64,000 bases of DNA. It comes from JABDMH01 sp965223105 (GTDB lineage: Bacteria > Bacteroidota > Bacteroidia > Chitinophagales > Saprospiraceae). The stretch is taken from the NCBI GenBank assembly GCA_965223105.1, contig OZ244987.1, forward strand, positions 372,001-436,000. Direction: 5' to 3'. The notes under the pieces were generated by a model. It saw only the letters and a list, made by a program, of their open reading frames with translations, was not told the DNA's origin and did not search any database. The position numbers were made by a program, and so were the translations under genes. This document shows positions 1 through 8,539 of this stretch, piece by piece; within the stretch, counting starts at the first letter, position 1, and every line of letters begins with the position of its first letter.

Positions 1-942
1 TTTAGCGATCTGCTTGGCAAGTGTGAAAGGCAGGAAATTGATGAGGTACCCAAAGGCTGCAATCGGCAGACTCACCAACAACCAAAGGCAGCGCTTGAAA
101 TTGAAACTAGCGCTTAATGGCTCAATTTCATGTACACCATGACCAAGGGTGTTTTTTTCTGCATCAGACATCGTGTTGATTTGATTGGCAATCTCCTTTC
201 GTTCCCGAAAACACTTCGAAGAATAATCAACTGTTGGCCACGGATCACCCTGATCCAAATGCTGAAAAGCAGCTAAAGCCATTTCGTCATCAGCAGGATC
301 AGAAATGTGAATAACCAGAGGAAGAAGCCGGTTGTAAAGGTCTTCGGTTAATCTGATAATGGCTTGATGGCGGTCAATCTTATAATGCGAGTAGTAGGTG
401 CCAACCTCCATGGCTTCGCCGATCTGAATCATTACTTCCGACCGAAATTTTTGTCCCGCGGTGTAGTTGATCCCAATCGGTAGAATCTTCAACTGTGCTA
501 GCTCACGGCTATGGTAGGCACCAAGGGCAAGTCGGGCGGTACCCTTTTGTAGCGGACTTAGCCGCATTTGCAGTTGCGTGTTTCCCTCGGAAAAAATTAA
601 GATGGTATGCCCTTCAGCCAGGGTATCGTGAGCCTGATCAAAGGTATGGGCATTTTTACGCATGTTTGAAAATCCATCTCTAAATCGATAGATGGGTATC
701 TGGTGGGTAGCCCTAAAGAACCAACCAAGATTTGATTTAAAGACGTCACCACGGACTAAGAAATACAAGGGCCGGTCGAGAAAGCATGCCAACAGGCAAG
801 CTTCGGTAAAAGCCATGGGATGATTGGCAGCGATGATAAGGGGACCATCCCTTGGTATGTTTTCTCTTCCCGAAATATAAATTTTACGGTAGAAAACCTT
901 GAACGATGATGCTACCAATTGTTTAAGGATACTGTACAGCAA
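1..942 (-). CDS. PlsC-family lysophospholipid acyltransferase (3' end outside window)
   Basis: Probably acylates lysophosphatidic acid or a related glycerolipid at the inner membrane. The visible 314 codons read YRKIYISGRENIPRDGP, then the acceptor motif NHPMAFTEA, then FSEGN, matching blocks I and III of PlsC acyltransferases. The C-terminal part ends in a hydrophobic stretch (LLVSLPIAAFGYLINFLPF) consistent with a membrane segment. No ATG fits the reading frame: an in-frame stop lies just upstream and the first plausible start is TTG at 942, giving MLYSILKQLV, a usual N-terminus for the family. In block I the histidine is followed by five residues and a glutamate, where Bacteroidota homologues usually have NHPNxFLD; the acid is therefore E instead of D. 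The gene runs off the left edge, so its C-terminus is unseen. It is divergent from miaA. Confidence 0.82.
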   Translation of the reverse strand, partial: MLYSILKQLVASSFKVFYRKIYISGRENIPRDGPLIIAANHPMAFTEACLLACFLDRPLYFLVRGDVFKSNLGWFFRATHQIPIYRFRDGFSNMRKNAHTFDQAHDTLAEGHTILIFSEGNTQLQMRLSPLQKGTARLALGAYHSRELAQLKILPIGINYTAGQKFRSEVMIQIGEAMEVGTYYSHYKIDRHQAIIRLTEDLYNRLLPLVIHISDPADDEMALAAFQHLDQGDPWPTVDYSSKCFRERKEIANQINTMSDAEKNTLGHGVHEIEPLSASFNFKRCLWLLVSLPIAAFGYLINFLPFTLAKQIAK

Positions 943-990
943 TGATTGGTATTTTTATGTCATATTCCTGGAGCGATCGAAAGAGCTGCC

Positions 991-1902
991 ATGTACAATA
1001 ATACTAAGTATTTGATAGTGATCATGGGTCCCACTGCTGTCGGAAAGTCTAGCTTGGCCCTAGATCTCGCTCAAAAATTTGACACCGAAATCATCTCCAC
1101 TGATAGTCGACAGGTTTACCGGGAGCTTAATATTGGCACCGCAAAACCAACTGAGGATGACCTGCAGTCTGTGACTCATCACTTTATTAATCACCTGAGT
1201 GTTTCCCAGCAATACTCTGCCGCCAGGTATGAAAAGGAAGCCCTAGAAAAGATTCATGAAATCTTCGAATCTAAAGACATTGTCGTTGCTGCAGGAGGGA
1301 CGGGACTTTATATTCGTGCACTTTGTCATGGATTTGATCACATCCCACCCATCCCTGAAAGTGTTAAAAGGGAAGTTGATGGTCTATATGCGTTGCATGG
1401 AATTGAGATCTTGCAGACAGAGCTTCAGCAGGTTGATCCCGGATACTGGGAGGTCGTCGATCGAAACAATAGCCGAAGGCTCAGCAGGGCTTTATGTGTA
1501 TATCGACATACAGGAAGGCCCTTCAGTAGCTACCTGACCGGCAAGATCAAGAGGAGAGATTTCAAATCAATCAAGATTTTCCTAGAGCAAGATCGCGAAG
1601 TGCTCTACCAGAGAATTAATGGTCGGGTAGATCAAATGATATTGGCCGGTCTTGAAGATGAAGTAGCATCGTTAAGAGAATATTGGTCATTGCCCTCACT
1701 CCAAACCGTGGGTTACCAAGAATGGATTCCATACTTTCTCGGATCCAGAACCAGAGATGAGGTCATTCGTTTGGTAAAGCGAAACAGTCGTCGATACGCC
1801 AAAAGACAATTGACCTGGTTTAGGAAAAGCCACGTTGACTACTACCTTCAAGTAAGTGAAATCCAGAAGATTGAATCTTGGCTAAAACAGCAATTCAGTT
1901 AA
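991..1902 (+). CDS. miaA: tRNA dimethylallyltransferase MiaA
   Basis: Transfers the dimethylallyl group to N6 of A37 in tRNAs that read UNN codons. The 303 residues carry the P-loop GPTAVGKSSLA near the N-terminus, the conserved DSRQVYRELNIGTAKP block, AGGTGLYIRAL and RNNSRRLSRAL, and end in the KRQLTWFRK segment typical of MiaA. The ATG at 991 is chosen because it places MYNNTKYLIVIMGPTAVGKS at the usual distance. An in-frame upstream start would add 15 residues (MVFLCHIPGAIERAA) that are not family-like. The 3' end overlaps the convergent ArsC-like gene by 8 nt. Length is normal for the family. Confidence 0.95.
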   Translation: MYNNTKYLIVIMGPTAVGKSSLALDLAQKFDTEIISTDSRQVYRELNIGTAKPTEDDLQSVTHHFINHLSVSQQYSAARYEKEALEKIHEIFESKDIVVAAGGTGLYIRALCHGFDHIPPIPESVKREVDGLYALHGIEILQTELQQVDPGYWEVVDRNNSRRLSRALCVYRHTGRPFSSYLTGKIKRRDFKSIKIFLEQDREVLYQRINGRVDQMILAGLEDEVASLREYWSLPSLQTVGYQEWIPYFLGSRTRDEVIRLVKRNSRRYAKRQLTWFRKSHVDYYLQVSEIQKIESWLKQQFS

Positions 1903-2236
1903 GCAAGACATGAACACTTTCGGGCGGACGGCCTATAATGGCTTTTTTCCCCTTTACCACCACGGGTCGCTGGATCAGCTTCGGATTGTCGGCAAGAATT
2001 CTAATCCACTCTTCGTCTGAATATTCCTTATCCCGGTAAGATTCCTTATACAACTTCTCTTCTTTCCTCACCAAGTCAATGGGGCTCATATTCAACTTCT
2101 CAAGCACGTCCTTTATTTCTTTGCGAGAAGGAGGGGTCTCCAGATACAATACTACCTCTGGTTCGATCCCATGATTCTGTATGATGTTGAGAGCCTCTCG
2201 ACTCTTTCGGCACCTAGGATTGTGATAGATCTTCAT
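1895..2236 (-). CDS. ArsC/Spx-family glutaredoxin-like reductase
   Basis: A 113-residue thioredoxin-fold protein of the arsenate reductase (glutaredoxin-type) family. It begins MKIYHNPRCRKSREAL, with the single N-terminal catalytic-type cysteine in NPRCRKS, and ends with LIQRPVVVKGKKAIIGRPPE, where the arginine is the conserved substrate-contact residue of ArsC. In Bacteroidota such stand-alone genes are often annotated arsC, but there is no arsenic operon here, so arsenate reduction is not assured. The ATG at 2236 is preferred over an in-frame TTG three codons upstream. It converges on and overlaps the end of miaA by 8 nt. Confidence 0.88.
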   Translation of the reverse strand: MKIYHNPRCRKSREALNIIQNHGIEPEVVLYLETPPSRKEIKDVLEKLNMSPIDLVRKEEKLYKESYRDKEYSDEEWIRILADNPKLIQRPVVVKGKKAIIGRPPESVHVLLN

Positions 2237-2585
2237 ACCTTCCAACGTATCTTATTAACCTCCACAAAGTTACGGCTAAATCTTATTTGCAAACAAACCG
2301 GAGGAGAGTAATCTTTGAAAAACTCCAGAAATCTTCTGGGCAATTTAGTGTGAGCAGAACCCTGGGGAAGTGTAGTTGGCCTATCAGAGATGGCATTTCT
2401 TCCTTTTCCTGTGGAGACGATTCGATTTCGTTTGTCGTTGTAGTATGGGTTTGATCCTAATGGCAGGTGATTTCCTGACAGAGAATGGCAGAGTGATTGC
2501 TTTCAAGGGGTAGTTAAGCGTTCTGAGGCAATGATAGATTCTGTCAAGTTAAAGACATGTTTATGAGAATCCACAATCAAACTTA
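2237..2585. other. Intergenic region with no gene recognised
   Basis: About 350 bp between the ArsC-like gene and the secreted LVIVD protein. No coding-like frame or strong hairpin is visible. Positions 2541-2555 (CTGTCAAGTTAAAGA) match 14 of 15 bases of the left terminal repeat of the MITE-like element at 21501, but no partner end is seen nearby. The promoter for the downstream gene must lie here, but I cannot place it. Confidence 0.4.
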
Positions 2586-4991
2586 ATGAGATCAAGACCT
2601 TTCATTTTCCTGTGGCTATTACCCTGCTTGGGTTCCTGGGCTGCTTTGGCTCAGCAGCAGGTTGATTTTAATGTCTCTTTGATCGCCAATGCCCAAATCA
2701 CCTTTGAAGATTCTACACCTAGTCAGTACAAGAGTTACAATGATGTATGGGGATGGGTTGACAGCGATGGCGTCGAATATGCCATCATCGGTTCGGGTGT
2801 GGGCACTTCAATCTTTTCGTTGAAGGATCCGGCAAGTCCGTCCCTGCTGATCACCGTGATGGGAGATTTGGCAGGATGGCGCGATTTTAAATCCTATGGC
2901 AACTATATATACGCTGTTGCAGATGAAGGATCTGATGGCCTACTGATCATCGATATGAGTAAAGCACCTGACGAAATTACCTGGAAAAACTGGAAACCAT
3001 CCTTATCGATTTTAGGTCAAGACCCAGTACTCAAGCAGTGCCATAATCTGTACATTGATTCCTGCTACGCATATCTGGCGGGGTGCAACAATTCTTCACC
3101 GCGGAATCTGGGAGCATTCATTATTGACCTTTGCCAGGATCCATTGAACCCACAATATATTTCGACCACAGATTCTATCTATGCTCATGATGTTTATGCA
3201 TCAAATGACCGGTTGTATTTATCCAATCTCAATCACGGTTTTTCCATTGTTGACATCTCTGACCGTACACATCCCAGGACGTTGGCGATTCAAGAAACAT
3301 CGAGTGATTTCACCCACAATGCCTGGGCTTCTGATGATAATCAATTTCTATTTACCACCGATGAGCGTCTGGGGGCTTTTGTAGATGCTTACAATATTTC
3401 GAATCCCGATGATATTTTTTTACTGGATAAGTATCGACCCCTGGCTAGTGAGAAACAGGGAGCCATTCCTCATAATGTGCACTATCACAACGGTTATCTG
3501 GTTATTTCTTACTACACCGATGGTCTAAAAATTGTGGATGCCCACAAGCCAGACAATCTCGTCGAGGTGGGTAGTTATGATACTTATTTTTTTCGTGACG
3601 GAACTTTTGGAGGACATTGGGGAGCTTTTCCCTTCTTACCTTCAGGTTTGGTGCTTTCCTCGGATCGCTCCACGGGTTTGTACGTATTTATGCCCGATTA
3701 TCAACGAGCCGGATACCTGGAAGGACTGGTGAGAGACAGTATTTCTGGCTTGGCTCTAGAAGATGTAGAAATACGTTTTTTATCCGACTTACCCGGCGGA
3801 GATCATACTGGAAGTAATGGAAGATATCAGACGGGTTTAGCAGAAGGTGGCCTGCAGCAAATCCAGTATTTCAAACAAGGCTATGAGGTGAAGATTGCCT
3901 CTGCTACTTTATCCCCCGGCAGCACCACTTTTCTTGACGTGGATCTGGTTCCTTTGTCAACCTTTTCAATCGGAGGTGTCATCATGGATGCGACATCTGG
4001 AGTACCTATTGCAGATGCCCAGGTCAAGATTTTTAATGATTTGTATGAGTCCACGGCTTTCACTGACGCAAACGGATTATTTCAAATAAATAGCTTTGAG
4101 GGGGATTTTATCATTGCAGCAGGTAAATGGGGATTCATTCATGGCTTTAGGGAAATCGCGATTAATGGTGACGAGACTGATGTTGAGATCGAATTGGAGG
4201 TAGGCTACAGGGATGATTTCATTTTTGACTATCAATGGCAAGAGACGGGTAGCCTCAACACATTGGACCGACAAAGGTGGCAACGTGGTGAACCTGAGTA
4301 CTATGTGTACGACGCAATGTTTGCCAACCCGGATGGAGATATTGAGGGTGACCTTGGAAGATCATGTTATGTAACTGGTTTGGAAGGTGCGTCTATAGGA
4401 AATCTGACAGATACTTCCATTTTAATAAGCCCAATTTTTGATGTTACCAGTTATAGTGATCCCTTCGTCAACTATTTTCTCTGGTTCTACGACAATGGCG
4501 TAAATCCTACCGATGATCAATTGGAGATCTTCCTGAGTAACGGCATAGATGAGGTTCTGGTGGAGACAGTCACTGAGTCCGGCTCTGTTTGGCGCCCTCA
4601 ATCTCAGATTCGTATTAGCGATTATCTCACCCCTACTGCTGATATGACCCTTAAGGTTCTCGGGGCCGATGTTGGTGTCGGTCACATCTATGAAGCAGGT
4701 CTGGACGGATTCTCGGTCAGTGAGGGTCAGACAACGGCTACCTTTGATGATTTTGAGAGTTCAGCTACAGTTTTTCCAAATCCTTTCCGGCAAGAGATCA
4801 TTGTACGAACCGATGATTTGCGATATTCAAACTACTCCTTGTTGGATATCCTAGGTAGGAAAATTGCTCATGGCCCGCTTTTTGGAAGAGAGACGAGAAT
4901 TGAGACCAGTCAAGTTGAGTCAGGATTCTACTTTCTGCAGTTGACCGGCCGGGAATCCAAAACGGTTGGTCACAAACTTCTCAAGCCATAG
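2586..4991 (+). CDS. Secreted LVIVD/choice-of-anchor-B protein with T9SS C-terminal sorting domain
   Basis: An 801-residue secreted protein. Residues 1-22 form a signal peptide (LWLLPCLGSWAALAQ). Residues about 30-375 are LVIVD-type propeller repeats with recurring units such as LLIIDMSK, FSIVDISDRTHPR and LKIVDAHKPDNL. Residues about 380-545 hold two carboxypeptidase-regulatory-like folds (GYLEGLVRDSISG and FSIGGVIMDATSG). Residues about 548-715 resemble the MAM-like jelly roll common in Bacteroidota (GRSCYVTG, then SPIFDVTSYSDPFVNYFLWF). The last 75 residues start VFPNPFRQEIIV and contain DILGRK and SGFYFLQL, the hallmark of the T9SS type A sorting domain. It should therefore cross the outer membrane by T9SS and be anchored or released. 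The substrate or partner is unknown. It stands alone on the plus strand. Confidence 0.85.
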   Translation: MRSRPFIFLWLLPCLGSWAALAQQQVDFNVSLIANAQITFEDSTPSQYKSYNDVWGWVDSDGVEYAIIGSGVGTSIFSLKDPASPSLLITVMGDLAGWRDFKSYGNYIYAVADEGSDGLLIIDMSKAPDEITWKNWKPSLSILGQDPVLKQCHNLYIDSCYAYLAGCNNSSPRNLGAFIIDLCQDPLNPQYISTTDSIYAHDVYASNDRLYLSNLNHGFSIVDISDRTHPRTLAIQETSSDFTHNAWASDDNQFLFTTDERLGAFVDAYNISNPDDIFLLDKYRPLASEKQGAIPHNVHYHNGYLVISYYTDGLKIVDAHKPDNLVEVGSYDTYFFRDGTFGGHWGAFPFLPSGLVLSSDRSTGLYVFMPDYQRAGYLEGLVRDSISGLALEDVEIRFLSDLPGGDHTGSNGRYQTGLAEGGLQQIQYFKQGYEVKIASATLSPGSTTFLDVDLVPLSTFSIGGVIMDATSGVPIADAQVKIFNDLYESTAFTDANGLFQINSFEGDFIIAAGKWGFIHGFREIAINGDETDVEIELEVGYRDDFIFDYQWQETGSLNTLDRQRWQRGEPEYYVYDAMFANPDGDIEGDLGRSCYVTGLEGASIGNLTDTSILISPIFDVTSYSDPFVNYFLWFYDNGVNPTDDQLEIFLSNGIDEVLVETVTESGSVWRPQSQIRISDYLTPTADMTLKVLGADVGVGHIYEAGLDGFSVSEGQTTATFDDFESSATVFPNPFRQEIIVRTDDLRYSNYSLLDILGRKIAHGPLFGRETRIETSQVESGFYFLQLTGRESKTVGHKLLKP

Positions 4992-5087
4992 AACCCTTCA
5001 CTCGATCACGCTTCTGTCTGGAGAGGGCGTGTCTATGAAAATCTGCTTAAATTCAAGAAGTAGAAATTGATCAAACTCCTATTTCAT

Positions 5088-6275
5088 ATGTCATCTCTCT
5101 TCAAAGGTGCCAATGTGCTTTTCGCCGGATTGGCTTTTTTGGTTTGGGGTTGTCAACACCCGGATCTTTTAGTCAGCTTTGAAGCTACCGAATCCTACCC
5201 TCAAAGCGTGCCTGCCCGCATTTCCGTTAAAGACCTCGACGTGGCGCCTGGTACAGCTATAGCTGTAGTGGAGGGAGATCAACGTATTCCTGGGCAGGTT
5301 GATGCCCAGGGGAAATTAGTGTGTATTCCCAATCGGGAAATATCGAGTGGTGATCTGCTAAAAATTGTAATTACCAAAGATACATTACAGCCCCTTTGCA
5401 CGATTGAAAATAATGGAGATGCCATCATCGCTAAAATCGGTGACCAGCAAATTCTAACATATCACATCGCTACCCAACTACCTGCGGATACCTTGCCACT
5501 GTATTACCAACGCAGTGGATTTGTCCATCCACTGAAGTCCCGAAGTGGCAGGATCCTAACGGAGGGCTTTCCCAAGGGCCACACTCACCAACATGGAATT
5601 TTTCATGCCTACACACGCACCCACTTTCGGGGTAAGATGATCGATTTCTGGAATCAACATGCTCAACTTGGTACCGTCCGCCACAAGGAGGTTGAAAATA
5701 TTTCTAATGGGCCAGTCTATTCGTCTTTCAAGGTAGGATTAGAACAGATGGCATTTTTTGATTCCGATACCATCGCTGCCGTAGAAGAAAATTGGACAAT
5801 CAACATCTATCCTCTCTCTCAAGACTATCTAATTGAGTGGATCGTAGAACAGACCAATCCTGCCACAGATACTTTATTTATTGATGAGTATCATTACGGG
5901 GGAACCGCTTTTCGAGGAAGTGAGCATTGGAATATCCCAGGAGGAGCCTATGATTCCTTAGTCTATTTCCTTACCAATGAGGGTAAAACCCATGAGAATG
6001 GAAATCATTCCAGACCAACTTGGGCAGCGATGTATGGTGAAACCGGAAATGGCGTAGCGGGCGTGGCTTTTGTAGGAGATTCAGGAAATTTCCGGTACCC
6101 CCAGCCGGTACGGATTCATCCCAGTATGCCTTATTTTTGTTTTTCACCAATGGTTTTGGGTGGCTATACACTGAGTCCTTCTGAAATTATGTCGAGTACC
6201 TACCGCATTCTGGTATTCGATGGCCAACCCGATAAGGATTATCTGGAAGTGATTGTAAAATCCTACCGTAAGTGA
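5088..6275 (+). CDS. DUF6807 (PmoA-like) family lipoprotein
   Basis: A 395-residue protein of the DUF6807/PmoA family, common beside Bacteroidota sugar-catabolism genes and without a settled reaction. The diagnostic block VHPLKSRSGRILTEGFPKGH is followed by THQHGIFHA, then EYHYGGTAFRG and a C-terminal ILVFDG. The N-terminus (MSSLFKGANVLFAGLAFLVWGCQ) is a hydrophobic signal ending in a cysteine, so it is probably a lipoprotein in the periplasm or outer membrane. An upstream in-frame TTG at 5067 would add seven residues, but the ATG at 5088 gives a better signal peptide. It begins a run of same-strand genes reaching 12167, with a 53-nt gap to the next. Confidence 0.8.
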   Translation: MSSLFKGANVLFAGLAFLVWGCQHPDLLVSFEATESYPQSVPARISVKDLDVAPGTAIAVVEGDQRIPGQVDAQGKLVCIPNREISSGDLLKIVITKDTLQPLCTIENNGDAIIAKIGDQQILTYHIATQLPADTLPLYYQRSGFVHPLKSRSGRILTEGFPKGHTHQHGIFHAYTRTHFRGKMIDFWNQHAQLGTVRHKEVENISNGPVYSSFKVGLEQMAFFDSDTIAAVEENWTINIYPLSQDYLIEWIVEQTNPATDTLFIDEYHYGGTAFRGSEHWNIPGGAYDSLVYFLTNEGKTHENGNHSRPTWAAMYGETGNGVAGVAFVGDSGNFRYPQPVRIHPSMPYFCFSPMVLGGYTLSPSEIMSSTYRILVFDGQPDKDYLEVIVKSYRK

Positions 6276-6328
6276 TCTAACAGCTAGTCGGAGATTTAGT
6301 AGATTGCGATTCATAAGTACAAAACCAA

Positions 6329-7714
6329 ATGAACAACCAAGCATTGACCTTGCCGGTAGAGGTAGCCAGCAGATTCCCAGACTTCTGGCATCTATCAGGT
6401 CAAAAGATACAGTCGATCGCTGAGACTTTTGATGTAACTAAGGGGGCACCAGTATTTACCATTGATGGAAAATACACTTCTCGAGGTTGGACTGAGTGGA
6501 CCCAAGGTTTCCAGTTTGGGGCGGCCATCCTACAATTTGAGGCTACTCAGGATGAAGCTTTCCTGGAAATGGGAAAGTCTGTAACTGTAAAATGGATGGC
6601 ACCTCATGTAAGTCATTTTGGTGTGCATGATCATGGATTTAACAATGTAAGCACCTATGGAAATTTGCACCGATTGATGGTGTTGGATCAAATTCCTGTT
6701 CATCCTGGTGAGCTGGATTTCTATCGACTGGCACTAAAATTATCGGGTGCAGTTCAGGCTCAGAGGTGGACGCCTTTAGCAGAGGGAGGTTACATATATT
6801 CTTTCAATGGACCTCATTCGCTTTTTGTTGACACGATTCGTTCGCTCCGGGCCTTAGAAGTAAGTCATATGTTGGGTCATGAGCATCGCGGAGAGAATGA
6901 CCGGGTAACCAGCCTGCTTGACCGGGCCATGGATCATGCTTTGGCAACTGCCCGTTATTCGGTATACTACGGTGAAGGGAGAGATCACTATGACGAGTGG
7001 GGCAGGACAGCCCATGAAAGTGTTTTTAATACCAATGATGGCCAATTTCGATGCCCCAATAGCCAGCAGGGATTTTCAGGATTTACAACCTGGACACGAG
7101 GATTGGCTTGGGCCATGTTGGGTTTTGCTGAGCAATTAGAGTTTTTAAAGAGTTTAGAAGCTGGTGCATTGGATCATCGGGGAGGATTGAAGGTACATCG
7201 AGAAATATTTTATAAAGCTGCCAGAGCCACTTGTGACTTTTATCTGGCACATTGCTGCAGTGATGGAATTCCTTTCTGGGATACTGGTGCACCACAATTG
7301 GTAAAATTGGGCGAATATCAGAAAGGCCCTTCAGATCCATATAACGCTTTTGAACCCGTGGATAGTTCTGCAGCTGCCATTGGTGCACAGGGGCTTTTCC
7401 GACTCGCTCATTATTGCCGAGGTCTTGATGAATCACTTAGCGATAAATATTGGCAGGGGGGGCTTCGAATTGTCAATACACTTCTAAATCCGCCTTATCT
7501 CAGTGAATCTGATGACCATCAAGGACTTTTATTGCATTCCATTTATCATCGGCCAAATGGTTGGGATCACATTCCAAAAGCAAGACTGATACCCTGTCAT
7601 GAGTCGAGTATGTGGGGAGATTACCATATGCGAGAATTGATATTATATCTTCAACGATTGGCCGAAGGGAAACCCTACTATACATTTTTTGAGGGTCTCG
7701 AACATTTGAACTGA
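6329..7714 (+). CDS. GH88-family unsaturated glucuronyl hydrolase-like protein
   Basis: A 461-residue (alpha/alpha)6-barrel glycosidase. Hallmarks are GVHDHGFNN, equivalent to the HDxGF motif with one catalytic aspartate, SLFVDTIRSLRAL, which holds the second family aspartate, and QGFSGFTTWTRGLAWAMLGF, matching the QGxxDxSTWxRGQAW block of GH88. The family removes the unsaturated uronic acid left by polysaccharide lyases, or related sugars. No signal peptide is present, so it should act in the cytoplasm on an imported oligosaccharide. Its stop overlaps the next start by one base (TGATG), indicating translational coupling. The partly altered second motif makes a variant substrate plausible. 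Confidence 0.82.
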   Translation: MNNQALTLPVEVASRFPDFWHLSGQKIQSIAETFDVTKGAPVFTIDGKYTSRGWTEWTQGFQFGAAILQFEATQDEAFLEMGKSVTVKWMAPHVSHFGVHDHGFNNVSTYGNLHRLMVLDQIPVHPGELDFYRLALKLSGAVQAQRWTPLAEGGYIYSFNGPHSLFVDTIRSLRALEVSHMLGHEHRGENDRVTSLLDRAMDHALATARYSVYYGEGRDHYDEWGRTAHESVFNTNDGQFRCPNSQQGFSGFTTWTRGLAWAMLGFAEQLEFLKSLEAGALDHRGGLKVHREIFYKAARATCDFYLAHCCSDGIPFWDTGAPQLVKLGEYQKGPSDPYNAFEPVDSSAAAIGAQGLFRLAHYCRGLDESLSDKYWQGGLRIVNTLLNPPYLSESDDHQGLLLHSIYHRPNGWDHIPKARLIPCHESSMWGDYHMRELILYLQRLAEGKPYYTFFEGLEHLN

Positions 7715-8535
7715 TGGACTTAAGCAAGCTGTGTATTCACACAATAACCACCAAACCTTGGGGACTAGAACAAGCTCTGGATAAATATTCCAGGAAGGGA
7801 GTCGGAGGCATCAGTATTTGGCAGAATACCATTGATCCGATGGGTGCACATGAAGCAGCAAAAATCATTGAAAACCACCCGCTCCAGGTAGTTTCCTTGG
7901 TTCGGGGTGGATTCTTTCCACATGCTGATGGAATACAGAGACAAAGGGCAATCGATCACAATAAGAAATTGGTTGAAGAGGCTGCGATCATAGGAGCACC
8001 CATTTTGGTATTGGTATGTGGTGCCGATGTATCCCAAAGTCTCGCAACATCTCGCGATCAGATCAAGAGGGGCATTGAAGCCTTGATCCCTCAGTGTGAG
8101 GACCTGGAAATACAGCTTGCCATAGAACCTCTTCATCCGATGTATGCCGATACCCGGTCAGCCATCAACACCCTGTCACAAGCGAATGAGATGGCGGAAT
8201 ATTTCGATTGTGTGCAGGTCGGTGTAGCTGTCGATGTCTATCACCTTTGGTGGGATGAAAACCTAGAAGACGAAATACTACGGTGTGGCCGTGAGAACAA
8301 TCTCTTAGCCTACCATATATGTGACTGGAAGTCACCCACCACAGATTTACTGAATGACCGTGGTTTAATGGGAGAAGGTTGTATTCCACTGCGAACGATC
8401 GCCAGGTGGGTAAATTCAGCAGGTTTTCATGGATTCCATGAGGTAGAAATATTTTCTAATACATATTGGGCCATGGACCAAGATCTTTTTCTCAATAGAA
8501 TTATTGACGCATATATCAAATTGTACAAAGCATAG
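7714..8535 (+). CDS. Sugar phosphate isomerase/epimerase (xylose-isomerase-like TIM barrel)
   Basis: A 273-residue protein of the AP-endonuclease-2/xylose isomerase-like TIM barrel family. Likely metal ligands appear in order: E in LAIEPLHPMY, D in VAVDVYHLWWD, H in LAYHICDW and E in FHEVEIF. Such proteins act on sugars as isomerases, epimerases or, in some Bacteroidota, hydratases of 3-keto sugars. The exact reaction is not readable from sequence. It overlaps the GH88-like gene by one base and sits 4 nt before the oxidoreductase gene, so the three are almost certainly cotranscribed and act on one substrate. No signal peptide. Confidence 0.86.
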   Translation: MDLSKLCIHTITTKPWGLEQALDKYSRKGVGGISIWQNTIDPMGAHEAAKIIENHPLQVVSLVRGGFFPHADGIQRQRAIDHNKKLVEEAAIIGAPILVLVCGADVSQSLATSRDQIKRGIEALIPQCEDLEIQLAIEPLHPMYADTRSAINTLSQANEMAEYFDCVQVGVAVDVYHLWWDENLEDEILRCGRENNLLAYHICDWKSPTTDLLNDRGLMGEGCIPLRTIARWVNSAGFHGFHEVEIFSNTYWAMDQDLFLNRIIDAYIKLYKA

Positions 8536-8539
8536 AAGT

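Noticed and set aside
495..683. 62-codon plus-strand frame
   Set aside because: Antisense to the acyltransferase gene, with no family features.
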